DNA of 64,000 bases from Kumtagia sp963829135. GTDB taxonomy: Bacteria; Pseudomonadota; Alphaproteobacteria; Rhizobiales; Rhizobiaceae. The stretch covers positions 124,001-188,000 of the forward strand of contig CAWHHO010000004.1 of assembly GCA_963829135.1 (NCBI GenBank). The letters are read 5' to 3'. Position numbers and translations under genes: made by a program. The notes beneath the pieces were generated by a model that worked only from the letters and a program-made list of their open reading frames with translations, did no database searches and had not been told where the DNA came from. This document shows, one piece after another, positions 8,094 to 16,843 of this stretch (position 1 is the stretch's first letter; every line of letters starts with the position of its first letter).

Positions 8094-8870
8094 CTAATCG
8101 CCGAAAAGCGATACTTGTCCGTTGATGATGGCATCGGCGCGGTCCGTTGGCCGGTTGTCCGGCCCTTCGTGGAGTATGAGTGGCGGAAGTACGGACAATC
8201 CAGCCCGCGAGCCGCGCAGGCCGCGCAAGACGAAGCGGATGGCCGCGCGGTCGCTCGTCGGGTGGATCGGCACCATCTCCAGCCCGCCGAACCGGCCTTT
8301 CGCCGCGTCGAGGATTTCCGCCAGAGACGTGGGACGGGCAATCAGCGCCATCTTCCCGCGAGGCTTCAGTACGGCGGCGGCGCTGCGGAGCCAGCTTTCG
8401 AACAGCGTACCATCGGCCACATGCGCCTGCCTTTTTAGAGCGTTCGGGGTCGCGCGGTCTCGTTCGTCGTTGAAAGGCGGATTCATCATCACAAAATCCG
8501 CCGAGCGGTCGATCAGCGATACCGACTGCCGAGCTCTTCCAGTCAGCGTTACATCGGCGGAAATCAGTGTGGCTCGCTCCGAAATATGCCGGTTCTCGTT
8601 CAGCGCCAGCGTCTGAGCGGCAAAGCTCGCCATTATCGGCGATTTTTCAACCAGCACGACCCTGGCAGCAGGACACCGCGACAGCAAGGCGAGCCCTGCG
8701 GCACCGGCGCCCGCCCCAAAATCCATCGCGACCCCGGCAAAGCCAGACGGAAGCGCAGCAGCAAGCACCAGCGCATCCATGCCGGCGCGATGCGCGCCCT
8801 TTGCCGGCTGCGCCAGATAAAATCGCCCGCGATGGAACGCATCGATCGTATGGTTGGCGGAGACCTGCAC
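8094..8870 (-). CDS. tRNA1(Val) (adenine-N6)-methyltransferase-like (TrmN6/YfiC)
   Basis: Class I SAM-dependent methyltransferase, 258 residues. The SAM loop is MDFGAGAGAAGLALL, the acidic ribose contact VVLVEKSP, and the catalytic motif NPPF (in FVMMNPPFNDERDRA) marks an N6-adenine enzyme. RGRFYLAQPAKGAHRAGMDA at the N terminus matches the YfiC/TrmN6 group. It starts 11 bases after DUF2007 in the same operon. Substrate is inferred from family. Confidence 0.85.
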   Translation of the reverse strand: MQVSANHTIDAFHRGRFYLAQPAKGAHRAGMDALVLAAALPSGFAGVAMDFGAGAGAAGLALLSRCPAARVVLVEKSPIMASFAAQTLALNENRHISERATLISADVTLTGRARQSVSLIDRSADFVMMNPPFNDERDRATPNALKRQAHVADGTLFESWLRSAAAVLKPRGKMALIARPTSLAEILDAAKGRFGGLEMVPIHPTSDRAAIRFVLRGLRGSRAGLSVLPPLILHEGPDNRPTDRADAIINGQVSLFGD

Positions 8871-8881
8871 TGGAGGGAAGG

Positions 8882-9106
8882 TCAGCTGTCGCGCATTTCG
8901 TTGCCGATGCCGGCATCAGCAAACAGGCGTCGCGCTGCCGGCTCGTCCGCCTCCGCAACCAGGATGCGCCGCGGCAGGATGCCGATCGAACCGTCCAGCA
9001 CGCTCATGTTCTGGTCCGCCACCAGGCATTCGATACCGGCATCGCGCAGAAGCGATTGTGCGAAGGACAAGACGACGGCGTCATTGGTCCGGATGATTTC
9101 GATCAT
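8882..9106 (-). CDS. DUF2007 domain protein
   Basis: Seventy-four residues starting MIEIIRTNDAVVLSFAQSLL, then AGIECLVADQNMSVLDGS and RRILVAEADEPAARRLFADA. This is the DUF2007 fold, a small alpha/beta domain sometimes called a putative signal-transducing domain, with no proven function. The longer open frame upstream runs over the ispB promoter and is not used. It heads the leftward operon through trmN6-like, sppA and ispE. Confidence 0.85.
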   Translation of the reverse strand: MIEIIRTNDAVVLSFAQSLLRDAGIECLVADQNMSVLDGSIGILPRRILVAEADEPAARRLFADAGIGNEMRDS

Positions 9107-9295
9107 GGTCGTAAAATCGCAGGTTGCGCCCGCGAAGTAAATGTTGGCTGTGGCCGCGCCAATTCGCCACTTGAGTTCACCATGCGGTAGGCCGTAAATC
9201 AGCCCCTGGGAGAAGTCTGGAGTGTCGTTCCAGACAAGAACGCGCAACAGCCGTCGCGTTCTTGGGAAAGATGCGCGTGACGGGAGTGCATTATT

Positions 9296-10309
9296 GTGGG
9301 TGTGGTACTCAATATCGAAGGCGGGAAGCGTGAAGCTTCGATTCAGGACCTGATCGATCTGACCGCTGCCGATATGGGCGAGGTGAACAAGCTCATCCTG
9401 TCCAAGGCCGGCTCCGACGTGGAGATGATCCCCGAAGTCGCCAATCACCTGATCTCTTCCGGCGGCAAGCGGCTTCGCCCGATGCTGACACTGGCTGCCG
9501 CCCAGATGTTCGGCTACGTCGGCACGGCGCACGTGAAGCTGGCCACCAGCGTCGAATTCATGCACACCGCGACGCTGCTTCACGACGATGTCGTCGACGA
9601 GAGCGATTTGCGGCGCGGCAAGAAGACCGCGCGCATGATCTGGGGCAACCAGGCAAGCGTGCTGGTCGGCGACTTCCTGCTCGGCCAGGCGTTCCGCATG
9701 ATGGTCGATGTTGGATCACTCGACGCGCTCGACATTTTGTCTACCGCCGCTTCGATCATCGCCGAGGGTGAAGTGATGCAGCTTGCCGCGGCGAAAAACC
9801 TCGAAACCACCGAGGATGAATATTTTTCGGTCATCAAGGCCAAAACCGCCGCACTGTTTTCCGCTGCCGCCGAAGTCGGGCCGGTGGTCGCCGGCGCAGG
9901 TAAAACCGACCGTACGGCCCTGCGCTCCTATGGCATGAATCTCGGCCTTGCCTTCCAGCTTATCGACGACGCACTCGACTATGGCGGCGACTCCAAGAAG
10001 CTCGGCAAGAACGTGGGTGACGATTTCCGCGAGGGCAAGGTGACGCTGCCGGTCATCCTCTGCTACCGGCGCGGTTCGGCGCCGGAGCGCGCTTTCTGGA
10101 AGCAATCGATCGAGGACAGCGCCCACGATGATGCCGCTCTGCAGAAGGCGATGTCGCTGATGACCCGACACGGAGCCATCGCCGATACGATCGGCCGCGC
10201 CCGTCATTTCGGCGAGATCGCCCGCGATGCGCTGGCGCCGCTGCCATCGAACCCTCAAAAGGCAGCTTTGCTCGACGTCATCGATTTTTGCATCAGCCGC
10301 GTTGTTTAG
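9296..10309 (+). CDS. ispB: Polyprenyl diphosphate synthase
   Basis: Long-chain trans-prenyl synthase (octaprenyl or decaprenyl) that makes the ubiquinone side chain, 337 residues from a GTG start. The first Asp-rich motif is HDDVVDESD (D97, D98, D101), followed by LRRGKKTARMIWGN. The second is LIDDALDYGG. SGGKRLRPML binds the allylic substrate. Final chain length cannot be read from sequence with certainty. ubiA in the same window would take its product. Confidence 0.94.
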   Translation: MGVVLNIEGGKREASIQDLIDLTAADMGEVNKLILSKAGSDVEMIPEVANHLISSGGKRLRPMLTLAAAQMFGYVGTAHVKLATSVEFMHTATLLHDDVVDESDLRRGKKTARMIWGNQASVLVGDFLLGQAFRMMVDVGSLDALDILSTAASIIAEGEVMQLAAAKNLETTEDEYFSVIKAKTAALFSAAAEVGPVVAGAGKTDRTALRSYGMNLGLAFQLIDDALDYGGDSKKLGKNVGDDFREGKVTLPVILCYRRGSAPERAFWKQSIEDSAHDDAALQKAMSLMTRHGAIADTIGRARHFGEIARDALAPLPSNPQKAALLDVIDFCISRVV

Positions 10310-10561
10310 GCCGTGAACTCATCAATCGGGTCGAAATGGTATGAGAGGCTCGGGCGGGCATAGACGCCGATCTCTGCGCTTGTCCGTACATCTGTCTGCT
10401 GTTTCAGGCGCTGTCTCGATCATATTCAAGTGTCAACGACCAAGTCTGGCTGACCGATGGATCAGGAATTACAGCAGTGCGATTGAACCGGGACCGTAAA
10501 AAGGCCATGCTTCTGCGGTTCAGGATGTATTGATTCATCCTGGTCGCTTGAAAGGACAGTG

Positions 10562-12340
10562 ATGCGGAATCGTCTTCTTTGGTTGGCCAGTGTCTCGGTG
10601 CTCGCCGCAACGTTCCTTGTCGGCCCCCCGGCTTTCGCCAAGCGCGCCGCAACGCCCGCGCCCGAAATCGGTTCGTTTACAGGCGCGTATCTGGCGGCGC
10701 GTATCGCCGAAGACGACAACGATATGAACAGCGCGATCGAATACTATCGCCGCGCCCTCGATTTCGATCCGGACAACCAGGAGCTTCAGCAGAGCCTGAT
10801 GGCGGCGCTGATCTCGACCGGTCGGCTCGACGAGGCATTGCCGCTTGCCGAAAAGTTGAAATCGGTCGCCGATGTCGAGCGCTTCTCCCGCGTTACGCTG
10901 GCCGTCGATGCGATCCGTAAGAAGGACTATCGCGACGCCGGCGATTGGCTGAAGCTTGCGCTGGAGTCCGATCTTGACCGGCTGATTACCGGCTTGATGA
11001 GCGCCTGGACGAAAGTGGGCCAGAACCAGGGCTCCGAGGCGCTTGCCGCTTTGAACGCGCTGCAGGGACCGGATTGGTTCGAACTTTTTGTCAATTATCA
11101 CCGGGGTTTGATCGCTGAAGCATCCGGCATGCCGGACGAGGCCGCGGCTGCCTATCAGGCGACGCTGGACAACGCTGCCTCGGGCAGCGCAGCGCCGGAG
11201 ACCTGGCTGCGTTCGGCCGAGGCCTTTGCCGGCTTCCTTGCGCGCAAGGGCGACAAGGCCGAAGCGCTGGCAGTGATCGTCAAGGCCGACGAGATCGCTG
11301 CGGGCCGCCTGCCGTTGATGTCGTTGCGCGAAAAGATCGAGAAGGGCGAAAAAATTCCGCCGCTTGTCGTCACGCCCGCCGACGGTGCAAGCGAAGTGCT
11401 GCTCGACCTCGGCGGTGCACTCAACCGTGGCGGTGGCGAGCCCTATGTGAAGCTTTATCTGCAGCTGGCGCTTGCTTTGAAGCCGGACAGCGACGCCGTT
11501 CTACTGCAGCTCGCCTCAGTGGCCGAGCAGCAGGACGATTCCGACGGCGCCATTGCGCTCTACAAGAAGATCCCGGATGCCTCGCCACTCAAGCGCGCCG
11601 CCGAGATGCAGCTTGGCCTGAACCTTGCCGATTTGAAGCGATATGACGAGGCGATCCCGCATCTCAAGAAACTTCTCGAGGCGGATCCGACCGACATGCG
11701 CGCCTATCTGTCGTTGGGCGGCGTCTATGCCTCGAAGGAGGACTACAAGTCTGCTGCGGCGACCTACGACCAGGCGGTCGAGAATCTCAAGAACCCGACC
11801 AGCACGAACTGGAACATTTTCTATCAGCGCGGCATCGCCTATGAGCGCCTGAAGCAGTGGCCGAAAGCCGAGCCGAACTTTCGCAAGGCACTTGAGCTTT
11901 ATCCCGACCAGCCGCAGGTCATGAACTATCTCGGCTATTCCTGGGTCGACATGAACCTGAACCTCGAGGAGGCGCTGGACTTGATTCGGAAGGCGGTCGA
12001 CCTGCGCCCCAGCGACGGCTATATCGTCGACTCGCTCGGCTGGGCCTATTTCCGCCTCAACCGGTTCGATGAATCGGTCGTGGAACTCGAGCGTGCCGTA
12101 TCGCTCAAGCCGGACGATCCGGTTCTCAACGATCACCTTGGCGACGCCTATTGGCGCGCGGGACGCAAGCTGGAGGCGACTTTCCAGTGGGCGCATGCGC
12201 GCGACCTGAAGCCGGATCCCGATGTGCTGCTTTCGGTGCAAAGGAAGCTGAAGGATGGTCTTCCCCCGCTGGAAGGCAAAACCGCGCTGGAAGCGCCCAC
12301 CGCGCCGGAGCCCAAGCAGGATCCCGACAAGAAGGGTTAA
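10562..12340 (+). CDS. Exported TPR-repeat protein
   Basis: About 592 residues. A signal peptide covers residues 1-27 (hydrophobic LLWLASVSVLAATFLVG, ending PPAFAKR). The rest is helical repeats with TPR spacing: AIEYYRRALDFDPDNQEL, DEAIPHLKKLLEADPTDM, AEPNFRKALELYPDQPQV, EALDLIRKAVDLRPSDGY, SVVELERAVSLKPDDPVL. The C terminus is Pro/Lys-rich. It is probably a periplasmic or lipoprotein-like scaffold; no enzyme domain is visible. ATG 10562 is preferred to the GTG one codon earlier because AAAGGA is better spaced. Confidence 0.88.
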   Translation: MRNRLLWLASVSVLAATFLVGPPAFAKRAATPAPEIGSFTGAYLAARIAEDDNDMNSAIEYYRRALDFDPDNQELQQSLMAALISTGRLDEALPLAEKLKSVADVERFSRVTLAVDAIRKKDYRDAGDWLKLALESDLDRLITGLMSAWTKVGQNQGSEALAALNALQGPDWFELFVNYHRGLIAEASGMPDEAAAAYQATLDNAASGSAAPETWLRSAEAFAGFLARKGDKAEALAVIVKADEIAAGRLPLMSLREKIEKGEKIPPLVVTPADGASEVLLDLGGALNRGGGEPYVKLYLQLALALKPDSDAVLLQLASVAEQQDDSDGAIALYKKIPDASPLKRAAEMQLGLNLADLKRYDEAIPHLKKLLEADPTDMRAYLSLGGVYASKEDYKSAAATYDQAVENLKNPTSTNWNIFYQRGIAYERLKQWPKAEPNFRKALELYPDQPQVMNYLGYSWVDMNLNLEEALDLIRKAVDLRPSDGYIVDSLGWAYFRLNRFDESVVELERAVSLKPDDPVLNDHLGDAYWRAGRKLEATFQWAHARDLKPDPDVLLSVQRKLKDGLPPLEGKTALEAPTAPEPKQDPDKKG

Positions 12341-12375
12341 GTGCAGCGGCTTTCGGTGCCGTTGCCCAAGCGCCG

Positions 12376-12512
12376 CTTTGGTTCGACAAGCTCGCTTTGA
12401 GGATAGTAAAAGGCCGTGCCGCGATCTGCGACCGGCGTGCGAACGCGCGCGGCCCTCATGGTGCGCCTGTCGAAATGGTGAGCCTGTCGAAATGGTGAGC
12501 CTGTCGAACCAT
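12376..12512. repeat. GGTTCGACAAGCTC-type inverted and tandem repeats
   Basis: GGTTCGACAAGCTC at 12376 and GAGCCTGTCGAACC ending at 12512 are inverted copies about 100 bases apart. The right side also holds about three tandem copies of a 17-base unit (GGTGAGCCTGTCGAAAT). It fills much of the gap between the TPR gene and glyQ. A related TTCGACAAGCTCA string sits inside the repeat at 58582. Confidence 0.8.
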
Positions 12513-12607
12513 AGGGGCTTTGCGATCTGCCTTCGCCCGCAACTTGACGCCTTCGGCGGTGGCCACTAGGACGGGCCGACCAAAATCCCGCCGACGAGGC
12601 CTTTCCC

Positions 12608-14041
12608 GTGTCCGCCAGCCTGCCCGCTCACATGCACCCCAGCCGTTCATTCCAGGGGCTGATCCTGACGCTGCACAACTACTGGGCGGCCTATGGCTGC
12701 GTCGTGCTGCAGCCCTACGATATGGAAGTCGGCGCTGGCACGTTTCACCCGGCGACCACGCTGCGTGCGCTCGGGCCGAAACGCTGGAACGCCGCTTACG
12801 TCCAGCCGTCACGCCGCCCGAAGGATGGCCGCTATGGCGAAAACCCCAACCGGCTGCAGCACTATTACCAGTATCAGGTTATCCTGAAGCCCAACCCGCC
12901 CAACCTGCAGGAACTCTATCTCGGTTCGCTGGCGGCGATCGGCGTCGATCCGCTGCTGCACGACATCCGGTTTGTCGAGGATGATTGGGAAAGCCCGACG
13001 CTGGGCGCGTGGGGGCTGGGCTGGGAATGCTGGTGCGACGGTATGGAAGTGTCGCAATTCACCTATTTTCAGCAGGTCTGCGGCATCGAATGCGCGCCGG
13101 TTTCCGGTGAATTAACCTACGGCCTCGAACGCCTGGCCATGTACGTTCAGGGCGTCGACAACGTCTACGACCTGAATTTCAATGGCCGTGAGGGCGACGA
13201 GAAAGTCACCTATGGCGACGTCTTCCTGCAAGCCGAGCAGGAATATTCCCGTCACAATTTCGAATACGCCAACACTGCAATGCTGCTGAAGCATTTTGAG
13301 GATGCCGAGGCGGAATGCCAGGCGCTTCTCAGGGCAGGAGCGCCGCGAAGCGAAGACAATCAGCATATGCACAGGATGGTCTTCCCGGCCTACGACCAGG
13401 CAATCAAGGCAAGCCACGTCTTCAACCTGCTCGACGCACGCGGCGTGATCTCGGTCACCGAGCGCCAGAGCTACATCCTGCGCGTTCGCAACCTCGCGAA
13501 GGCCTGCGGCGAGGCCTTTTTGCTGACCGATGCCGGCGGCGCCTCGTACCTCCCTCTAGAGGGGGAGGTCGCCGCGAAGCGGCGGGTGGGGGTGTCGGCG
13601 CGTAAGGCAATGTCGAAGCTCGACCGCTTCAAGAAAATGAGCCTCGCTCGCCGGCGAACGGATACGGACGCGGAGCAGGCGCTGTGGGAGAACCTCTATC
13701 GCATTCCGCTTGAAGGCTCGCATTTCCGGCGGCAGGTCGAAATCGGTCCCTACCGTGCAGATTTCGGGTCGCTCCGATTGAAGCTGCTGATCGAAGTCGA
13801 CGGCGAGATACACAACGAACCTGCCCGGAGGCGGGAAGACAGGAACAGAACGATCTGGTTGGAGAATGAAGGATACCGCGTTCTTCGCTTTTCCAACCGT
13901 GGAGTGACAACAGATATTAATTCCGTGCTGGGTGCGATCGGTTTGGCGATAGACAGCCAGAAGCTGGCGCTTGGCGATGAAAGCGATGAACACCCCACCC
14001 CGGCGCTATCGCGCCGACCCTCCCCATCGAGGGGAGGGTAA
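12608..14041 (+). CDS. glyQ: Glycyl-tRNA synthetase alpha subunit fused in frame to a DUF559 domain
   Basis: Residues 1 to about 311 are a full class II GlyQ: SFQGLILTLHNYWAAYGCVV, GTFHPATTLRAL, RRPKDGRYGENPNRLQHYYQ, WGLGWECWCDGMEVSQFTYF and the C-terminal RVRNLAKACGEAFLLTD. It charges tRNA-Gly with GlyS as an alpha2-beta2 enzyme. Normal GlyQ ends about here (roughly 300 residues), but this frame runs on to 477 through a repeat and a DUF559 domain. The native stop has been lost to the insertion. The GTG at 12608 is used; ATG 12632 is an alternative. Whether the long form is made is unknown. Confidence 0.9.
   Translation: MSASLPAHMHPSRSFQGLILTLHNYWAAYGCVVLQPYDMEVGAGTFHPATTLRALGPKRWNAAYVQPSRRPKDGRYGENPNRLQHYYQYQVILKPNPPNLQELYLGSLAAIGVDPLLHDIRFVEDDWESPTLGAWGLGWECWCDGMEVSQFTYFQQVCGIECAPVSGELTYGLERLAMYVQGVDNVYDLNFNGREGDEKVTYGDVFLQAEQEYSRHNFEYANTAMLLKHFEDAEAECQALLRAGAPRSEDNQHMHRMVFPAYDQAIKASHVFNLLDARGVISVTERQSYILRVRNLAKACGEAFLLTDAGGASYLPLEGEVAAKRRVGVSARKAMSKLDRFKKMSLARRRTDTDAEQALWENLYRIPLEGSHFRRQVEIGPYRADFGSLRLKLLIEVDGEIHNEPARRREDRNRTIWLENEGYRVLRFSNRGVTTDINSVLGAIGLAIDSQKLALGDESDEHPTPALSRRPSPSRGG
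13549..14039. mobile_element. Putative DUF559 element with hairpin terminal inverted repeats
   Basis: The left end has CCTCCCTCTAGAGGGGGAGG, then CGCCGCGAAGCGGCG, then GGTGGGGGTGT (13549-13595). The right end, reverse complemented, has CCTCCCCTCGATGGGGAGGG, GGCGCGATAGCGCC and GGGGTGGGGTGT (13988-14039). The same three parts lie in the same order from each outer edge, so the ends are terminal inverted repeats of about 50 bases. They enclose one DUF559 gene. The glyS ribosome site (AAGGAG) begins 1-2 bases past the right end. Mobility is inferred. Confidence 0.6.
13610..14041 (+). CDS. DUF559 (Vsr-like endonuclease fold) domain
   Basis: From ATG 13610 this is about 143 residues: LARRRTDTDAEQALWENLYR, SHFRRQVEIGPYRADF, LKLLIEVDGEIHNEPARR, then RTIWLENEGYRVLRFSN. 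This is the DUF559 pattern, a restriction-endonuclease-like fold related to very short patch repair nucleases, with the acidic D-F and E-V-D-G strands intact. The last 18 or so residues are encoded by the right terminal repeat. It is in frame with glyQ and has only a poor ribosome site of its own, so it may be made as a fusion. This entry lies within the glyQ frame. Confidence 0.7.
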   Translation: MSKLDRFKKMSLARRRTDTDAEQALWENLYRIPLEGSHFRRQVEIGPYRADFGSLRLKLLIEVDGEIHNEPARRREDRNRTIWLENEGYRVLRFSNRGVTTDINSVLGAIGLAIDSQKLALGDESDEHPTPALSRRPSPSRGG

Positions 14042-14051
14042 GGAGCCTTCA

Positions 14052-16478
14052 ATGCCTGACCTTCTCCTCGAACTTCGCTCCGAAGAAATTCCGGCGCGCA
14101 TGCAGCGCAAGGCGGCGGGCGATCTGCGCAGGCTGGTCACCGACGGTCTGGTCGAGGCTGGCCTGACCTATGAGGCGGCCCGTGAATACTGGACGCCGCG
14201 CCGGCTTACGCTCGATGTTCGCGGGCTTACCGCCCGCTCGAAGGACGTTCGCGAGGAGCGCAAGGGGCCGAGCACCAAGGCGCCTGAGCAGGCGATCCAG
14301 GGATTTCTGCGCTCCGCTGGCTTGACAGACGTCAGCCAGGCCCAGGTTCACAGCGACCCCAAGAAGGGCGACTTTTACGTCGCGCATGCCGTAAAGCCGG
14401 GAAGGGCCGCGGAGGAAATCATCGCTGCACTGATACCCGAAATCATTCGCACCTTTCCCTGGCCGAAATCCATGCGCTGGGGCGCAGCGTCGGGCCCGAA
14501 GGGACAGCGTTATGGTGGCCTCGAAGGCCGCGGCGGCGACACGCTTCGCTGGGTACGGCCGCTGCAATCCATCGTCTGCACCTTTGGGCCCGAGACCGAA
14601 GAGCCGGTTGTGATCGATTTCGAGGTTGCGGGCATCCGCTCCGGCAACGTCACCTACGGCCATCGTTTCCATGCGCCGGGAGCGATCACCGTGCGCCGCT
14701 TCGAGGACTATGCGGGGAAGCTGGAGGCTGCAAAAGTCATTCTCGATGCCAACCGTCGCAAGGAGATCATCCTATCGGACGCCAAGAACCTGGCCTTCGC
14801 CAACGGCCTCGATCTGGTTGAGGACGAGGGCCTGCTGGAGGAGGTTTCGGGACTGGTCGAATGGCCGGTCGTGCTGATGGGCGAATTCGAGGAAGCGTTT
14901 CTCGAAATCCCCGCGGAGGTCATCAGGCTGACGATCCGCGCCAACCAGAAGTGTTTTGTGACGAGGGGATTCTCCCCCCTTGAGGGGGAGATGTCGGCGG
15001 AGCCGACAGAGGGGGTTGCCTCAGGAGGCACCGCCAATATGCCGGGCACTTCCGCAACGACCCCACCCCGATCCGCTTCGCGGATCGACCCTCCCCTCAA
15101 GGGGGAGGGGGTCGCGCCCCTCTCCAACCGTTTCATCCTCACCGCCAACATCGAGGCGAAGGATGGCGGCGCTGAGATCGCGCATGGCAACGGCAAGGTG
15201 GTGCGCGCCCGTCTATCCGATGCGCTGTATTTCTGGAAGACGGATCAGGCAGACCTGCCGGACCTCGATCTGTTGAAACCGTCGGCGGAAAAGTTCGGTC
15301 TGGATTTACGGAAGCCGCTCGATCAGCGAATGGCCCGCCTCGACCATCTCGGGGTGACCTTCCACGCAAAGCTGGGGACGCAGGGCGAGCGCGTCGAGCG
15401 CATTGGGCGGCTGGCCGGCGAGATCGCCGACCATTTGTCGAAGCAGCCGAATTTCTTCCACGGCGAGCTTTTGTCGCCTGACGATCTGACGCGCGAGCAG
15501 CAGGCGTTCCGCAAGCGCGTCCAGCGTGCCGCCGTGCTTGCCAAGGCCGATTTGCAAACTGAAGTGGTCGGCGAGTTCCCCGAACTGCAAGGGGCGATGG
15601 GTCGAAAATATGCGCTGCTGCAGGGGGAACATCCGTCGGTCGCGGCGGCGATCGAGGAGCACTACAAGCCGCAAGGCCCGTCCGACCGCGTACCGACCGA
15701 TCCGGTGTCGATCGCGGTGGCGCTCGCCGACAAGCTCGATACGCTGGTCGGCTTCTGGGCGATCGATGAGAAGCCAACGGGCAGCAAGGACCCGTACGCG
15801 CTGCGCAGGGCAGCGCTTGGGGTGGTGGCTTTGATTAGAGCAAATAGGCTCAATTTTGACCTGTTGTGTCCAATTTACCAGCATGCAAAGCTCTGGCCAA
15901 ATGTCGACGCTTTGGGGGTTGCTTTTGAACTGTGCGATTTCTTGGCTGATAGACTAAAGGTACAACTCCGCGACCAGCGTGCGCGACACGATCTGGTCGA
16001 CGCAGTCATAGAAAAAGGCATCCGCGGCTCACCGCCGATGCAAGGGATGGAAAATGTCAAAAACCTTTACTTAGTCGTCCGCCGCGTCGAGGCGCTCGGC
16101 TCGTTCCTGGACACGGAGGACGGCAGGAACCTTCTGGCCGGCACCAAGCGCGCGGCCAACATTCTGGCGGCGGAAGAAAAGAAGGGCACCGCGGTCGCCG
16201 ATGCCGTAGACGAAGCGCTCTTGCGCGAACCGGCCGAAACGGCGCTGTTCGCGGCGGTAAATCAGGCTGAAAGCAAAGCCGGCGAAGCGATTCAGAATGA
16301 AGACTTTTCGGGGGCCATGCGGGCGCTTAGTGCGCTGCGTGAACCGGTTGATTCATTCTTCGAGAAAGTTCTCGTGAACGATGAGGATCTGGCCGTACGT
16401 GCCAACCGCCTTGCACTTCTTGCGCGTATCCGAGCGGCGACCGGCGCCGTCGCGGATTTCTCGAAAATCGCAGGCTAG
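14052..16478 (+). CDS. glyS: Glycyl-tRNA synthetase beta subunit with in-frame repeat insertion
   Basis: Tetramer partner of GlyQ, 808 residues, longer than the E. coli form. It begins MPDLLLELRSEEIPARMQRK with AAGGAG 6 bases upstream. Conserved blocks include EYWTPRRLTLDVRG, KGPSTKAPEQAIQGFLRSAG, ANQKCFVTR, RFILTANIEAKDGG, SDALYFWKTDQ, QGAMGRKYALLQGE and AVALADKLDTLVGFWAI. Between CFVTR and NRFILTANIE about 46-50 foreign residues (SPLEGEMSAEPTEG and onward) are encoded by an inverted repeat pair, with the frame kept. The site is a surface linker position in the family, so the protein probably works. Confidence 0.93.
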   Translation: MPDLLLELRSEEIPARMQRKAAGDLRRLVTDGLVEAGLTYEAAREYWTPRRLTLDVRGLTARSKDVREERKGPSTKAPEQAIQGFLRSAGLTDVSQAQVHSDPKKGDFYVAHAVKPGRAAEEIIAALIPEIIRTFPWPKSMRWGAASGPKGQRYGGLEGRGGDTLRWVRPLQSIVCTFGPETEEPVVIDFEVAGIRSGNVTYGHRFHAPGAITVRRFEDYAGKLEAAKVILDANRRKEIILSDAKNLAFANGLDLVEDEGLLEEVSGLVEWPVVLMGEFEEAFLEIPAEVIRLTIRANQKCFVTRGFSPLEGEMSAEPTEGVASGGTANMPGTSATTPPRSASRIDPPLKGEGVAPLSNRFILTANIEAKDGGAEIAHGNGKVVRARLSDALYFWKTDQADLPDLDLLKPSAEKFGLDLRKPLDQRMARLDHLGVTFHAKLGTQGERVERIGRLAGEIADHLSKQPNFFHGELLSPDDLTREQQAFRKRVQRAAVLAKADLQTEVVGEFPELQGAMGRKYALLQGEHPSVAAAIEEHYKPQGPSDRVPTDPVSIAVALADKLDTLVGFWAIDEKPTGSKDPYALRRAALGVVALIRANRLNFDLLCPIYQHAKLWPNVDALGVAFELCDFLADRLKVQLRDQRARHDLVDAVIEKGIRGSPPMQGMENVKNLYLVVRRVEALGSFLDTEDGRNLLAGTKRAANILAAEEKKGTAVADAVDEALLREPAETALFAAVNQAESKAGEAIQNEDFSGAMRALSALREPVDSFFEKVLVNDEDLAVRANRLALLARIRAATGAVADFSKIAG
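14972..15110. repeat. Inverted pair of palindromic repeats inside glyS, frame kept
   Basis: Left copy: CTCCCCCCTTGAGGGGGAG, GTCGGCGGAGCCGAC, AGAGGGGGTTGC. Right copy: CGCAACGACCCCACCCCG, GATCCGCTTCGCGGATC, CCCTCCCCTCAAGGGGGAGG. The CTCCCC hairpins are outermost, as in the DUF559 element 930 bases upstream, and the G-rich tails face a core of about 40 bases. The pair adds about 46 codons with no stop. Confidence 0.9.
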
Positions 16479-16843
16479 GCACACAAGAAAGCACAAGGCG
16501 GGCGCTCTACTGCGGCGCAAACGTCTTGCGCGTGTCATCTGGCGCGCCGCGGCTTGCAGCTGCTCCGGGCTGGCAGGCGGTCGGCTGAGGCGGCGCATCG
16601 CCACGCGCGGCTCTCTCGCCGTCACATGACTCCGGGGGCCGCTGTTGGAGGCAACCGCCGGATCGCCGTCCGCGGATACCTTGCTCTTGACGTTTTCCTG
16701 CGGCTGTTGTGTCGCGGCGAAGGCCAACTCAAATCTGATGCACCGTTCCCGCAATCAGGTGACTGCAAGTGATTGAAGAAGGGCTCATAATACGAGTAAA
16801 GCCGGGGCATCGTCTTGCAATCTGGCGGAAGGGTTAACACTCG
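16479..16843. other. Gap between glyS and tsaC, no gene supported
   Basis: 365 bases. Open frames exist on both strands but overlap the end of glyS or lack family features. No RNA gene or clear terminator seen. Confidence 0.5.

Noticed and set aside
13971..14051. An earlier glyS start at 13971
   Set aside because: The 27 extra codons lie in the DUF559 gene and the repeat; the ATG at 14052 has a perfect ribosome site and the family N terminus.
16353..16754. A 133-codon minus-strand frame over the glyS end and the gap after it
   Set aside because: Overlaps glyS coding sequence, low complexity, no domain or good ribosome site.
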